NCBI GenBank assembly: GCA_050736615.1
Contig: JBOHWL010000021.1
Location: 1-10,467 of the forward strand
Origin: JBOHWJ01 sp050736615
Lineage (GTDB): Bacteria > Desulfobacterota > Binatia > Binatales > Binataceae
DNA length: 10,467 nucleotides
Reading direction: 5' to 3'
Position 1 is the stretch's first letter, and every line of letters starts with the position of its first letter. The translations under genes and the position numbers were made by a program. This document shows, in pieces, positions 1-5,578 of this stretch. Under the pieces are notes generated by a model that had not been told where the DNA came from, did no database searches, and saw only the letters and a list, made by a program, of their open reading frames with translations.

Positions 1-2
1 GG

Positions 3-578
3 ATTGCGCTGCTGTTGGCTGGCACTTTCTTTTTTGTGCAGATGAAGCAGCCATTCTCCCGCTTGTGGAAAGTCGCGGCCAAGTTCGATGTGCCGCAATT
101 GGCTAATCCCGAGGTCTGCGCCAACGCCGCCGAAGCCGACGTGCTGCTCAGAAGCTTCTATGAAAAACATCGCATCCGCCTGCTCTGCTCGTGTCTGTGC
201 TACCTGGTCGCATGGAGCATGGGTCCGGTCGAGATTTATATCCTGTTGCGATTGTTGCACCAGCCGGCCACCTGGATGGTGGCAGTGCTGGTCGAGGCGC
301 TGGGCTTGTTGATCGAGCGCGCCACATTTTTAATTCCGGCCAAGCTGGTCAGCCAGGAGGGCGGTAAGGCGCTGATTCTGGCGCTGCTGGGATATTCCGC
401 CGACGTTGGCTTCGCGATCGGGTTTCTGCGCCGGATTAAAGAAATGGTATGGGTAATGTTCGGGCTTGCGGCATGGCTGGGCCATCGCCTGCTGGCCGAG
501 CGCCGCTACGAGACGGTCACCGGCCGGCCACGCGGCGTGATCGAGATCCAAAGTGCCCAAGGAGGGGAATCATTATGA
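3..578 (+). CDS. Flippase-like / LPG-synthase transmembrane-domain protein, C-terminal part
   Basis: This is the 3' part of a polytopic inner-membrane protein. The reading frame is open from base 3, and the first residues (IALLLAGTFFFVQ) already look like a membrane helix, so the true start lies upstream of the window; 191 residues are visible. Further hydrophobic segments follow, around RLLCSCLCYLVAW, MVAVLVEALGLLI, ILALLGYSADVGFAIGFL and MVWVMFGLAAWLG. The stretch VEALGLLIERATFLIPAKLV, then SQEGG, then FLRRIKEMVW, matches the conserved end of the lysylphosphatidylglycerol-synthase TM / UPF0104 family (commonly IEA, FVPG, QEGG, LRR.REL). Proteins of this family include HpnL-like and other putative lipid transporters; the substrate here cannot be told from the sequence. 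Its stop overlaps the next start as ATGA, which suggests the two genes are cotranscribed and coupled. Confidence 0.8.
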   Translation: MALLLAGTFFFVQMKQPFSRLWKVAAKFDVPQLANPEVCANAAEADVLLRSFYEKHRIRLLCSCLCYLVAWSMGPVEIYILLRLLHQPATWMVAVLVEALGLLIERATFLIPAKLVSQEGGKALILALLGYSADVGFAIGFLRRIKEMVWVMFGLAAWLGHRLLAERRYETVTGRPRGVIEIQSAQGGESL

Positions 579-1372
579 AATTACTCGCCGCAACTTGCGC
601 GGCTGTGATGTTGGTTGTAACAGCCGCCGCCGCGGGACATGCCGGAGTGGTGGTACACGAACGCGAAATCGTTAATCGCGGCAAGGGACAGCCGGTCACG
701 CATGAACGCACGGTGATGATCGAAGGCAATAAGCAAAAGATGATCACAGGTAAAGAGATCGTTGTCACCGATCTCGACAACGGCATGATGTATATGTTCA
801 ATCCCAGCGCGAAGACTTATATCGCGCTGCCGTTTCCACCGCGCGGGCGGATGGCGGCGATGATGGCGGGAGCTGGCCCCTCGACGCTGAATTTCAAAAA
901 AACCGGCGGTCGTCAAACGGTTGCGGGATATTCGTGCGACAACTATGCCGGTGACGGCAACATGATGGGTAATAAGTATTCGGTCAATGGTTGCTTTTCG
1001 ACCAAAGCGCCCGGCGCCAGCGATTTCACCGCCTTCCAGAAACGGATGCAGGAGAAGGTCAAAGGCACGCCGATGGAAATGAGCGGAAACGTCCCCGATG
1101 GCGTGCCGCTCAAGCTCGATTCCACCACCCGGCTGACCCACGTCTCGGTGCCCGGCATGTCGGCGGATCAGGCCGCCAAGCTCAATCAGATGCTGGCCAA
1201 CCGGCCACCGGTGGTGACGGACACCACGGTGACCAAGATCGCGCGCGCCAATCTGACGCCCGACACCTTCGCCGTGCCCGCCGGTTACACCAAGCAGGAA
1301 TTCAGGATGCCGCATCAAGGGGCCGGCGCGAACAACACGCCCCCCGCTGGCGCAAACAAAGTCCCTGAATAA
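575..1372 (+). CDS. Secreted DUF4412-like protein of unknown function
   Basis: Predicted exported protein of 265 residues. I chose ATG 575 because AAGGAGGGG at 559-567 sits 7 bases ahead of it and the first residues form a signal peptide: MK, a hydrophobic stretch to about residue 20, and likely cleavage after GHA at residue 23. An in-frame upstream start would place unrelated, basic sequence ahead of this signal. The mature part has beta-rich repeats of the type seen in DUF4412 proteins, which resemble the lipoprotein-carrier (LolA/LolB-like) fold: ERTVMIEGNKQKMI (45-58), VVTDLDNGMMYMFNPSAKTY (63-82) and, near the end, LTPDTFAVPAGY (227-238). There are two cysteines in the mature region, C121 and C140, which could form a disulfide in the periplasm. 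The tail (about 247-265) is rich in Gly, Ala, Asn and Pro and probably disordered. No lipobox is seen. The gene is the last of its operon and is followed by a strong terminator. The family's function is not established. Confidence 0.85.
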   Translation: MKLLAATCAAVMLVVTAAAAGHAGVVVHEREIVNRGKGQPVTHERTVMIEGNKQKMITGKEIVVTDLDNGMMYMFNPSAKTYIALPFPPRGRMAAMMAGAGPSTLNFKKTGGRQTVAGYSCDNYAGDGNMMGNKYSVNGCFSTKAPGASDFTAFQKRMQEKVKGTPMEMSGNVPDGVPLKLDSTTRLTHVSVPGMSADQAAKLNQMLANRPPVVTDTTVTKIARANLTPDTFAVPAGYTKQEFRMPHQGAGANNTPPAGANKVPE

Positions 1373-1393
1373 GAGAATTAGGCGGATATTTGC

Positions 1394-1434
1394 GAAGCTA
1401 CCGCCGGTACGCGTACCGGCGGCAGCTTCATTTT
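1394..1434 (+). terminator. Rho-independent terminator after the DUF4412-like gene
   Basis: GAAGCT (1394-1399) plus CCGCCGGTAC (1401-1410) pair with GTACCGGCGG (1413-1422) plus AGCTTC (1424-1429), with a single A/C mismatch and a tiny loop at the centre. ATTTTAATT follows directly. The stem is very GC-rich and begins 21 bases after the upstream stop, so it ends the plus-strand transcript. It also lies against the 3' end of the convergent minus-strand gene, whose TAA stop uses bases 1433-1435 of the T-run. The stem could fold in that transcript too, but the minus-strand downstream sequence is not T-rich. Confidence 0.85.
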
Positions 1435-2083
1435 AATTGGCGGACATTTGGGCGGGAGCCTTGCGCGCAACCTCTTCGACGCTCGGATTGAGCGCCGCGC
1501 AGGCATAGCGCAACCAACCGGTGCTGGACAATTCATCGTCAGCGAACAGCCGCAACATTTCCTTGGTTTCGAGGTCCTGCTGGATCAATTCGGCGAAGTC
1601 GCGAATCGGCTGGATCGCTTTTTCCGCATCACCCACCAGAGTGCTGAAATGCAGCAGCTTTTCAGCATCCAGCCGTTCCGCATCCGCTACGTAGTCGGCG
1701 AATTTGCGGCTTTCCTCGCTCGCCTGCGCACGGCATTCCGCGCCGAGGTCGCGCAAGCGCGACTCAAAGACGCGCCCGTGATAGCTCTCGCGTTCGGCGA
1801 TCATGCGCAGGCCGCTGCGGATACAGTCAGTCCGGCACACTTCGGCCCATCTGGCGAACGCCACCCCGGCGTTGCTCTCCGCCACCCGCACCTTGTCGAT
1901 GAAGCTGACGATGGCGTCGCGCTCCGAGTTGTAAGTCTTGCCGAAAGCGCGGAAGCCGCTGGCGTGGCCGTTACTCGACGTCCCCTCTTCGAGCAACGTC
2001 ATTTCCCTTTCAAAACTTTCTTCGCTGATAATTCCGCTTCGATACGCGCGCAGCAGTTGCTTGAATTCGAAGTCGCGGTTCAT
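1433..2083 (-). CDS. Ferritin-like helical-bundle protein, function unknown
   Basis: A 216-residue, almost wholly alpha-helical, soluble protein with no signal peptide. I chose the ATG at 2083 because GGAGG lies 5 bases upstream and a promoter candidate fires just beyond it. The frame could also open at ATG 2095 or GTG 2119, which would add up to 12 residues. A short N-terminal region (FKQLLRAYRSGIISEESFE, 7-25) is followed by a linker rich in Ser and Gly. Long helices then run over about 54-82, 86-112, 122-148 and 160-198. The first two carry a possible ferritin-type half-site: Glu69 in VRVAESNAG and Glu99/His102 in ESYH (ExxH). The second pair has no clear ExxH; the best match is E184-L-S-S. 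So either metal binding is incomplete, or the fold is kept without it. The family is not one I can name with certainty; the ferritin-like assignment is inference from helix layout and one motif. Confidence 0.8.
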   Translation of the reverse strand: MNRDFEFKQLLRAYRSGIISEESFEREMTLLEEGTSSNGHASGFRAFGKTYNSERDAIVSFIDKVRVAESNAGVAFARWAEVCRTDCIRSGLRMIAERESYHGRVFESRLRDLGAECRAQASEESRKFADYVADAERLDAEKLLHFSTLVGDAEKAIQPIRDFAELIQQDLETKEMLRLFADDELSSTGWLRYACAALNPSVEEVARKAPAQMSAN

Positions 2084-2123
2084 TTCATCCTCCATGTGCC
2101 GGATAGCCGACTCAATCACGCTG

Positions 2124-2153
2124 ACGATAAAGCTGGTTGCATGAAGCTGTCAA
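2124..2153 (-). promoter_or_regulatory. Sigma70-type promoter candidate for the ferritin-like gene
   Basis: On the minus strand a perfect TTGACA -35 box (2153-2148) is separated by 18 bases from TATCGT (2129-2124), a 4/6 match to the -10 consensus. Transcription would start near 2117, leaving a leader of about 35 bases before the ATG at 2083. This favours the 2083 or 2095 start over the GTG at 2119. It sits in the 125-base divergent gap shared with the alpha/beta hydrolase gene. Spacing is one base longer than ideal, and no experiment supports it. Confidence 0.4.
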
Positions 2154-2208
2154 TCTGGCAAAACTAGCGCATCCCCGTTTAAGCCAAAGCTACGCCGGGA
2201 GGGCGCAT

Positions 2209-3168
2209 ATGAGCGAGTTGCAACATCGGTTCGTCCAAACCAACGGCATCCGGATGCATCTGGTCGAAGCGGGCGACGGTTTTCCGGTCGTGATGTGCCA
2301 CGGCTTTCCCGAACTGTGGTACTCGTGGCGTCATCAGATACGCGCGCTCGCGGACGCGGGCTTGCGCGCGATTGCGCCCGACCAGCGCGGCTATGGCGAG
2401 ACCGATTGTCCACCGGAGATTACCGCCTATACACAGCGGCAACTCGTCGCGGATCTCGTTGGGATGCTCGACGCGCTCGCGATCGAAAAGTGCGTCATCG
2501 TCGGGCACGACTGGGGCGGCGCCGTCGCATGGAACGCGGCGATGATGGCGCCCACGCGTATCGAACGAGTGATCGGAGTCAACACTCCGTTTTTTCCGCG
2601 CGCGCCGATTAAGCCGACGGAGCTGATGAAAGTAATTGCCGCAGGCAAGTTCCACTACATTCTGTATTTTCAGGAACCCGGCGTGGCGGAAAGCGAATTG
2701 GAGCGCGACGTGCGCCGCTCCTTGCGCGGCTTCTACCAGGAACCGCGCGATTTCGGCGTCGATTTCACCAAAAATCCACCCGGGGTTTGGGGTCCGGCCG
2801 GCGGTGGAATTCTCGAGCGTCTGCCCGATCGGCCGCATGGCGCCTTTCTGACCGACGAGGATTTTGAAGTGTTCGTGCGCGCTTTCGAAAAGACCGGCTT
2901 TCGCGGCGGTTTGAACTGGTATCGCAATATCGACCGTAGCTGGGAGGAAGCCGCCACTGTCGCGCAGCTCGTCGATCAGCCGGCGCTGATGATCACGGCG
3001 GAGTTCGATCCGGTGCTGCGCCCTGAGCTATGCGACGGCATGGAGGCGTTCGTGCCAAATCTGCGCAAGAAAGTGCTGATCAAGGGCGCCGGCCATTGGA
3101 CCCAGCAGGAAAAGCCGGCCGAGGTTAACGCCGCGATTATGGAGTTCCTCAGTGATATGAAAAAATGA
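2209..3168 (+). CDS. Alpha/beta hydrolase, soluble epoxide hydrolase-like
   Basis: A 319-residue cytosolic enzyme predicted to hydrolyse an epoxide to a diol, or a related substrate. ATG 2209 was chosen because GGGAGGG (2197-2203) lies 5 bases ahead and the family's usual N-terminus begins here. The oxyanion motif HGFPE is at 31-35, followed by WYSWR. The nucleophile is Asp101 in GHDWGG, the hallmark that separates epoxide hydrolases and dehalogenases from serine hydrolases. Two tyrosines typical of the epoxide-opening cap are in place: Tyr153 in YFQEPG and Tyr238 in NWYRN. The acid is probably Asp267 in AEFDPVL, and the base His296 in GAGHW. The length is normal for the family. Haloalkane dehalogenase is less likely, because the paired cap tyrosines point to epoxides. 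It stands alone, transcribed away from the ferritin-like gene, so the natural substrate cannot be read from context. Confidence 0.9.
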   Translation: MSELQHRFVQTNGIRMHLVEAGDGFPVVMCHGFPELWYSWRHQIRALADAGLRAIAPDQRGYGETDCPPEITAYTQRQLVADLVGMLDALAIEKCVIVGHDWGGAVAWNAAMMAPTRIERVIGVNTPFFPRAPIKPTELMKVIAAGKFHYILYFQEPGVAESELERDVRRSLRGFYQEPRDFGVDFTKNPPGVWGPAGGGILERLPDRPHGAFLTDEDFEVFVRAFEKTGFRGGLNWYRNIDRSWEEAATVAQLVDQPALMITAEFDPVLRPELCDGMEAFVPNLRKKVLIKGAGHWTQQEKPAEVNAAIMEFLSDMKK

Positions 3169-3217
3169 CTGGCCAGAACAGTGTCACACTCGCTCAATCC
3201 GGGGCGAGCTTGCCAGT
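3168..3217 (+). terminator. Weak hairpin after the alpha/beta hydrolase gene
   Basis: An imperfect inverted repeat starts at the last base of the stop codon: ACTGGC (3168-3173) with GCCAGT (3212-3217), and inside it CTCGC (3189-3193) with GCGAG (3204-3208). Internal loops are large, and only CTCTCAAAA follows rather than a T-run. It could slow polymerase or protect the 3' end, but it is not a convincing intrinsic terminator. Confidence 0.25.
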
Positions 3218-3509
3218 CTCTCAAAATTGGTGATTCTCGGCATCGGAACGAACGCTTGTAAACGTTTCGGTCGCCCGCTTCGATTGCGGCTATGCAACGC
3301 ATTTTTTTGTCATTCCGAGGCGGAGGCTGCCGGAGTCGAGGAATCCCGGATAGAGGCGACAAAATGGGCCAAAGACCGGGATTCCTCGCTACGCTCGGAA
3401 TGACACCTATCAGGCTCCGCAGAGGCCTCCGAAGCCTATTTCTCCCTGCCAGCCTTCTTGATCTCGCCGGCCGTCCGGTCTGTCCGTGTTCGCATTCGGT
3501 TAACGGCAC
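3169..3509. other. Gene-poor stretch between convergent genes
   Basis: These 341 bases lie between the stop of the alpha/beta hydrolase gene and the stop of the short Xre gene. They hold the weak hairpin at the left end, the palindromic repeat at 3309-3404 and, on the minus strand at 3436-3509, a short open stretch that reads like a displaced tail of the Xre protein. Bases 3218-3308 contain no gene or clear signal that I can see apart from a T-run (3302-3308) just before the repeat. The open frames through this area lack start signals and cross the repeat, so I do not treat them as genes. Confidence 0.6.
3309..3404. repeat. Dispersed palindromic repeat, copy 1
   Basis: A 96-base element with two nested inverted arms. 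The outer arm GTCATTCCGAG (3309-3319) pairs exactly with CTCGGAATGAC (3394-3404). The inner arm CGAGGAATCCCGG (3337-3349) pairs exactly with CCGGGATTCCTCG (3376-3388). A second, diverged copy lies at 5439-5531. Similarity to that copy continues about 27 bases past the right arm, to about 3431 (GGCT...GAGGCCTCCG), so the unit may be longer than its palindrome. It has no coding capacity and is best described as a REP/MITE-like interspersed palindrome. Its site, between two converging genes, fits a 3'-end or terminator-like location. Confidence 0.85.
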
Positions 3510-3662
3510 TTAGTGCTTCCGGAAGTTCTTTCGTTTGTCTCCGCGCTCGATGGCCGAGTAGTAGCTCTGGCTCACCTTCAGCTTCCCTGCAACCTCTTCC
3601 TGCGTGAGACGCTTTTGCAGACGAAGGGAGCGTAGCAGGTCTCGTTTACTCACTAAGTGCAT
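3510..3662 (-). CDS. Short Xre-type helix-turn-helix protein, possibly frameshifted
   Basis: A 50-residue protein, nearly all of it one DNA-binding domain: LRSLRLQKRLTQEEVAGKL (residues 9-27) then VSQSYYSAIERGD (29-41). This is the classic Xre/Cro pattern, with TQEEVA as helix 2 and SQSYYSAIERG as the recognition region. I chose ATG 3662, preceded by AGAGGAAG; a TTG 54 bases upstream would add an unsupported hydrophobic stretch. The frame stops after KRKNFRKH, before the final helices a normal Xre domain has. In the next frame the same DNA reads KELPEALSAVNRM, then RTRTDRT, then AGEIKKAGREK, and stops at 3436, which looks like the missing tail (total about 75 residues). So the gene may carry a one-base indel near 3530-3540. 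Alternatively it is a genuinely short regulator. The upstream DNA (about 3660-3770) is visibly more AT-rich than its neighbours. No toxin partner is adjacent, so an antitoxin role is unsupported. Confidence 0.65.
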   Translation of the reverse strand: MHLVSKRDLLRSLRLQKRLTQEEVAGKLKVSQSYYSAIERGDKRKNFRKH

Positions 3663-3888
3663 CTTCCTCTTTCGCAGATAGGCAAAATGCAAAACAATGA
3701 GTGCTGGAAAATACAACCAGAAAAGTCGTGATTAACGAATCGTGAGATCTAGAAAAAGATTAACGCGCGCGGCTTCGGTGGGACCGGCCCTTGCCAGACC
3801 GCTCCACGTCCGCGACGTACGGTCCAGCAGGAGGCCCGAATGTCGGGAATCCCTACAGAATCGTTTGCTCAAGTGAGCGCGAGCGGTT

Positions 3889-4269
3889 CTAGTCCGCGTC
3901 CCAGGGGAGTGCCATCGGCGTGCCATCGCCGGTGCGGACTCTGACCGGCGTCATGCCCAGACATGCGATCGCTTCCATCGCCTCGCCACCGGTGTTTATC
4001 AATTGATGAACAGCGTCGGACGGTATGATGAGCGTGCTGTCCGGTCCGTAGTCGGTCGCCACTCCTTCGATAATCAGACGGCCCGAGCCCTTCAGCACAA
4101 CGATTACCTCTTCACAGGCATGGCGATGAACCGGCGTGGCGCCACCCGCCGCGATGGTCTGGCGCCATACCTCCATCGTGCGCATACCGGCGTCCTTACC
4201 CGCAATCGTCTGATGCCTAATACCGGGAATTTCAAATGCGGCCACCTTATTGTTTTCCACGACAGGCAT
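3889..4269 (-). CDS. Small single-domain cupin protein
   Basis: A 126-residue one-domain cupin. I chose ATG 4269 because GAGGTGA stands just upstream; the frame runs on for 66 more codons, but that extension covers the intergenic gap and part of the next gene in another frame. Cupin motif 1 is complete: G43, then H48-x-H50, Glu54 and G61 in ATPVHRHACEEVIVVLKGSG. Motif 2 is present as IIPSDAVHQLIN, with His88 as the fourth metal ligand and Asp in place of the usual Gly. Three His and one Glu would bind a divalent metal such as Fe, Mn or Zn. The substrate is not evident: small cupins of this type include dioxygenases, isomerases and sugar or ligand binders. It lies 47 bases downstream of the small membrane-protein gene on the same strand and may be cotranscribed with it. 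Confidence 0.88.
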   Translation of the reverse strand: MPVVENNKVAAFEIPGIRHQTIAGKDAGMRTMEVWRQTIAAGGATPVHRHACEEVIVVLKGSGRLIIEGVATDYGPDSTLIIPSDAVHQLINTGGEAMEAIACLGMTPVRVRTGDGTPMALPWDAD

Positions 4270-4316
4270 GTGATCACCTCGCAAATTGAAAGGCGGTGGG
4301 ACTAGCGCGACTAATA

Positions 4317-4526
4317 TCACATCTTGCGCAGTTCCCAGAAGCCATGCGCGACAATCAGCGCAACCGCGCCAGGCATGATCGCGGGATCTATTGTCGATAA
4401 GGGCAGTTGCGGATATGCGCGGCTGAGCGCCATCAGGAGCACCGCGCCGATCAGGGACAGCGTCCACACCCTAACCAGGTCCCAGCCCATCACACAGTTG
4501 ACCGCACACCAGATGTGTTCGGCCAA
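4317..4526 (-). CDS. Small two-helix membrane protein, unknown
   Basis: I do not recognise this protein. At most 69 residues long, it has two predicted membrane helices: VWTLSLIGAVLLMALS (about 20-35) and IMPGAVALIVAHGFW (about 50-64), joined by a short polar loop, with a positively charged end (ELRKM). A small hairpin membrane protein fits this. Support for a real gene is the clean hydrophobic pattern, strong preference for G or C at third codon positions, and its position between gloB and the cupin on the same strand. Against it, no start has a convincing ribosome-binding site: the longest frame opens at TTG 4526, and the first ATG is at 4490 (MGWDLVRVW), which keeps both helices. The start is therefore uncertain. 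Confidence 0.5.
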   Translation of the reverse strand: MAEHIWCAVNCVMGWDLVRVWTLSLIGAVLLMALSRAYPQLPLSTIDPAIMPGAVALIVAHGFWELRKM

Positions 4527-4599
4527 TTAGGATCGCCGCCGCGGCGCAGGTTGAGACATCACCGTCCAGTTGGTATGCGCCGGTCGGGATGCGTCATAG

Positions 4600-5376
4600 C
4601 TAGAACCGATCCTTCAGTTCGCGGGCCTTAGCGAAAATTGCCACCGGATCATCGCTCAGCGTCGGGTCGGCGCGCTTGAGGTTGGCGCGCAATTCATCAC
4701 TGCCGGTACGCAGAAACGGATTGAAGCTTTTCTCTTCGCCAATCGTCGATGGCACCGTGAATTGACCGGCGGCGCGTCGCTTCACCGCCCATTCGTGCTT
4801 GGCTTTGAGTGCCGCGTTGTCAGGCTCAAGGGTAAGTGCAAAGCGCAGGTTTTTTTCCGTGTATTCATGGCCGCAATAGACCGCCGTGTCATCGGGCAGT
4901 GCGGCCAGCTTGGCCAACGAATCGACCATGGTCTGGGCTTTTCCTTCGAACACCCGGCCGCAGCCGCCGATAAACAGCGTGTCGCCGGTGAAGACGGCGC
5001 TGAGCTGTGGAAAATAATAGGCAATATGGCCGTTGGTATGCGCCGGGATACCGATTACGCGGCCTTTAAGCGAGCCGATCTCGACCGTGTCACCATCATC
5101 GACCAGATCGGTCTGCGCGGGAATACGCCCGCCTTCGGCCCGCGCGCCATAGACCCGCAAGCCGGGCATCGCACGCACGAGGTCCTGGTTGCCGCCGACA
5201 TGGTCGGGATGCCAATGAGTCGGCAGCACCGCGATCAGCTTCAGCCCGTGCTGCTTGACTGCGGCAAGCACCTTGTTCGCTTCGGAGCAATCGACCACGC
5301 CGCATTCCTTGCGAGCGTCATCCACCACCAGGTAGGCGTAATTATCGGAGAGTTGTGGCACGGCGATTATAGCCAT
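4600..5376 (-). CDS. gloB: Hydroxyacylglutathione hydrolase (glyoxalase II)
   Basis: A 258-residue metallo-beta-lactamase-fold enzyme that hydrolyses S-D-lactoylglutathione (EC 3.1.2.6), the second step of methylglyoxal detoxification in the cytosol. The start ATG 5376 has GGGAGG 5 bases upstream, and the protein begins as the family does (NYAYLV, 12-17). The binuclear metal site is complete: H54, H56, D58 and H59 in THWHPDH, H113 in AHTNGH, D132 in FTGDTLF, and H170 in CGHEYT. The second position of the usual THHHxDH is Trp instead of His, but that residue is not a ligand. The C-terminal glyoxalase II domain, which holds glutathione, is present with the typical SFNPFLR at 217-223, so the full length favours GloB over a generic MBL hydrolase. 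No glyoxalase I gene is adjacent. A palindromic repeat separates it from fabI upstream. Confidence 0.92.
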   Translation of the reverse strand: MAIIAVPQLSDNYAYLVVDDARKECGVVDCSEANKVLAAVKQHGLKLIAVLPTHWHPDHVGGNQDLVRAMPGLRVYGARAEGGRIPAQTDLVDDGDTVEIGSLKGRVIGIPAHTNGHIAYYFPQLSAVFTGDTLFIGGCGRVFEGKAQTMVDSLAKLAALPDDTAVYCGHEYTEKNLRFALTLEPDNAALKAKHEWAVKRRAAGQFTVPSTIGEEKSFNPFLRTGSDELRANLKRADPTLSDDPVAIFAKARELKDRF

Positions 5377-5438
5377 CGCAGCCTCCCATCGCTCACTGTA
5401 GATTCCATTGTTGGTGTCATTCAGAGTGTTTGATTCTT

Positions 5439-5531
5439 GTCATCCCGAACGGAGTCCGCGGAGTGAGGAATCCCGAATAACCCTAAGTGGAAGAACAAGA
5501 CTTCCGGGATTCCTCTATGGCTCGGAATGAC
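5439..5531. repeat. Dispersed palindromic repeat, copy 2
   Basis: A 93-base relative of the element at 3309-3404. The outer arms GTCATCCCGA (5439-5448) and TCGGAATGAC (5522-5531) pair with one G-T wobble. The inner arms GAGGAATCCCG (5465-5475) and CGGGATTCCTC (5505-5515) pair exactly. Between the left arms both copies share GGAG and GGAGT spacing, but the central loops differ. Likeness to copy 1 continues to about 5556 (AAGGCT...GGAGCCTCCG). A fragment, GTCATTCAGAG (5416-5426), just to the left matches the outer arm at 10 of 11 bases and may be a worn remnant of another copy. The element fills most of the 202-base gap between fabI and gloB, which are read in the same direction, so it would be transcribed and fold in the RNA. 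Confidence 0.85.
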
Positions 5532-5578
5532 AGATAAGGCTTGTGCGGAGCCTCCGCTAAAGGGTGCCCGGCCAGTGC

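Noticed and set aside
581..1318. 245-residue open frame on the minus strand opposite the DUF4412-like gene
   Set aside because: Composition is rich in His, Arg and Gly with no domain pattern, and it lies wholly opposite a gene with a signal peptide and a good ribosome-binding site; it is a product of GC-rich codon use.
1448..2167. 239-residue plus-strand frame opposite the ferritin-like gene
   Set aside because: It crosses the minus-strand gene's own promoter, has no ribosome-binding site, and its sequence shows no family features, whereas the minus strand has a strong start and a coherent helical protein.
3309..3404. CRISPR repeat or tRNA-like structure
   Set aside because: There are only two distant, diverged copies with no regular spacers, and the fold lacks tRNA arms and conserved loop bases.
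3510..3662. Xre protein as antitoxin of a toxin-antitoxin pair
   Set aside because: No adjacent short gene on the same strand resembles a HigB, RelE or HipA toxin.
3732..3926. Possible 64-residue minus-strand gene left of the cupin
   Set aside because: It overlaps the cupin's end, is rich in Arg, Ser and Thr without pattern, and has no ribosome-binding site.
4270..4467. 66-residue N-terminal extension of the cupin
   Set aside because: It overlaps the small membrane-protein frame, looks like random translation, and GAGGTGA supports the start at 4269.
4762..5433. 223-residue plus-strand frame opposite gloB
   Set aside because: It is antisense to a fully conserved glyoxalase II gene and runs into the palindromic-repeat flank; no recognisable domain.
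3309..5531. The two palindromes as ends of one composite transposon enclosing the Xre gene, cupin and gloB
   Set aside because: Each copy is itself a full palindrome, the copies are diverged, no target-site duplication is visible, and housekeeping-type genes lie between them.
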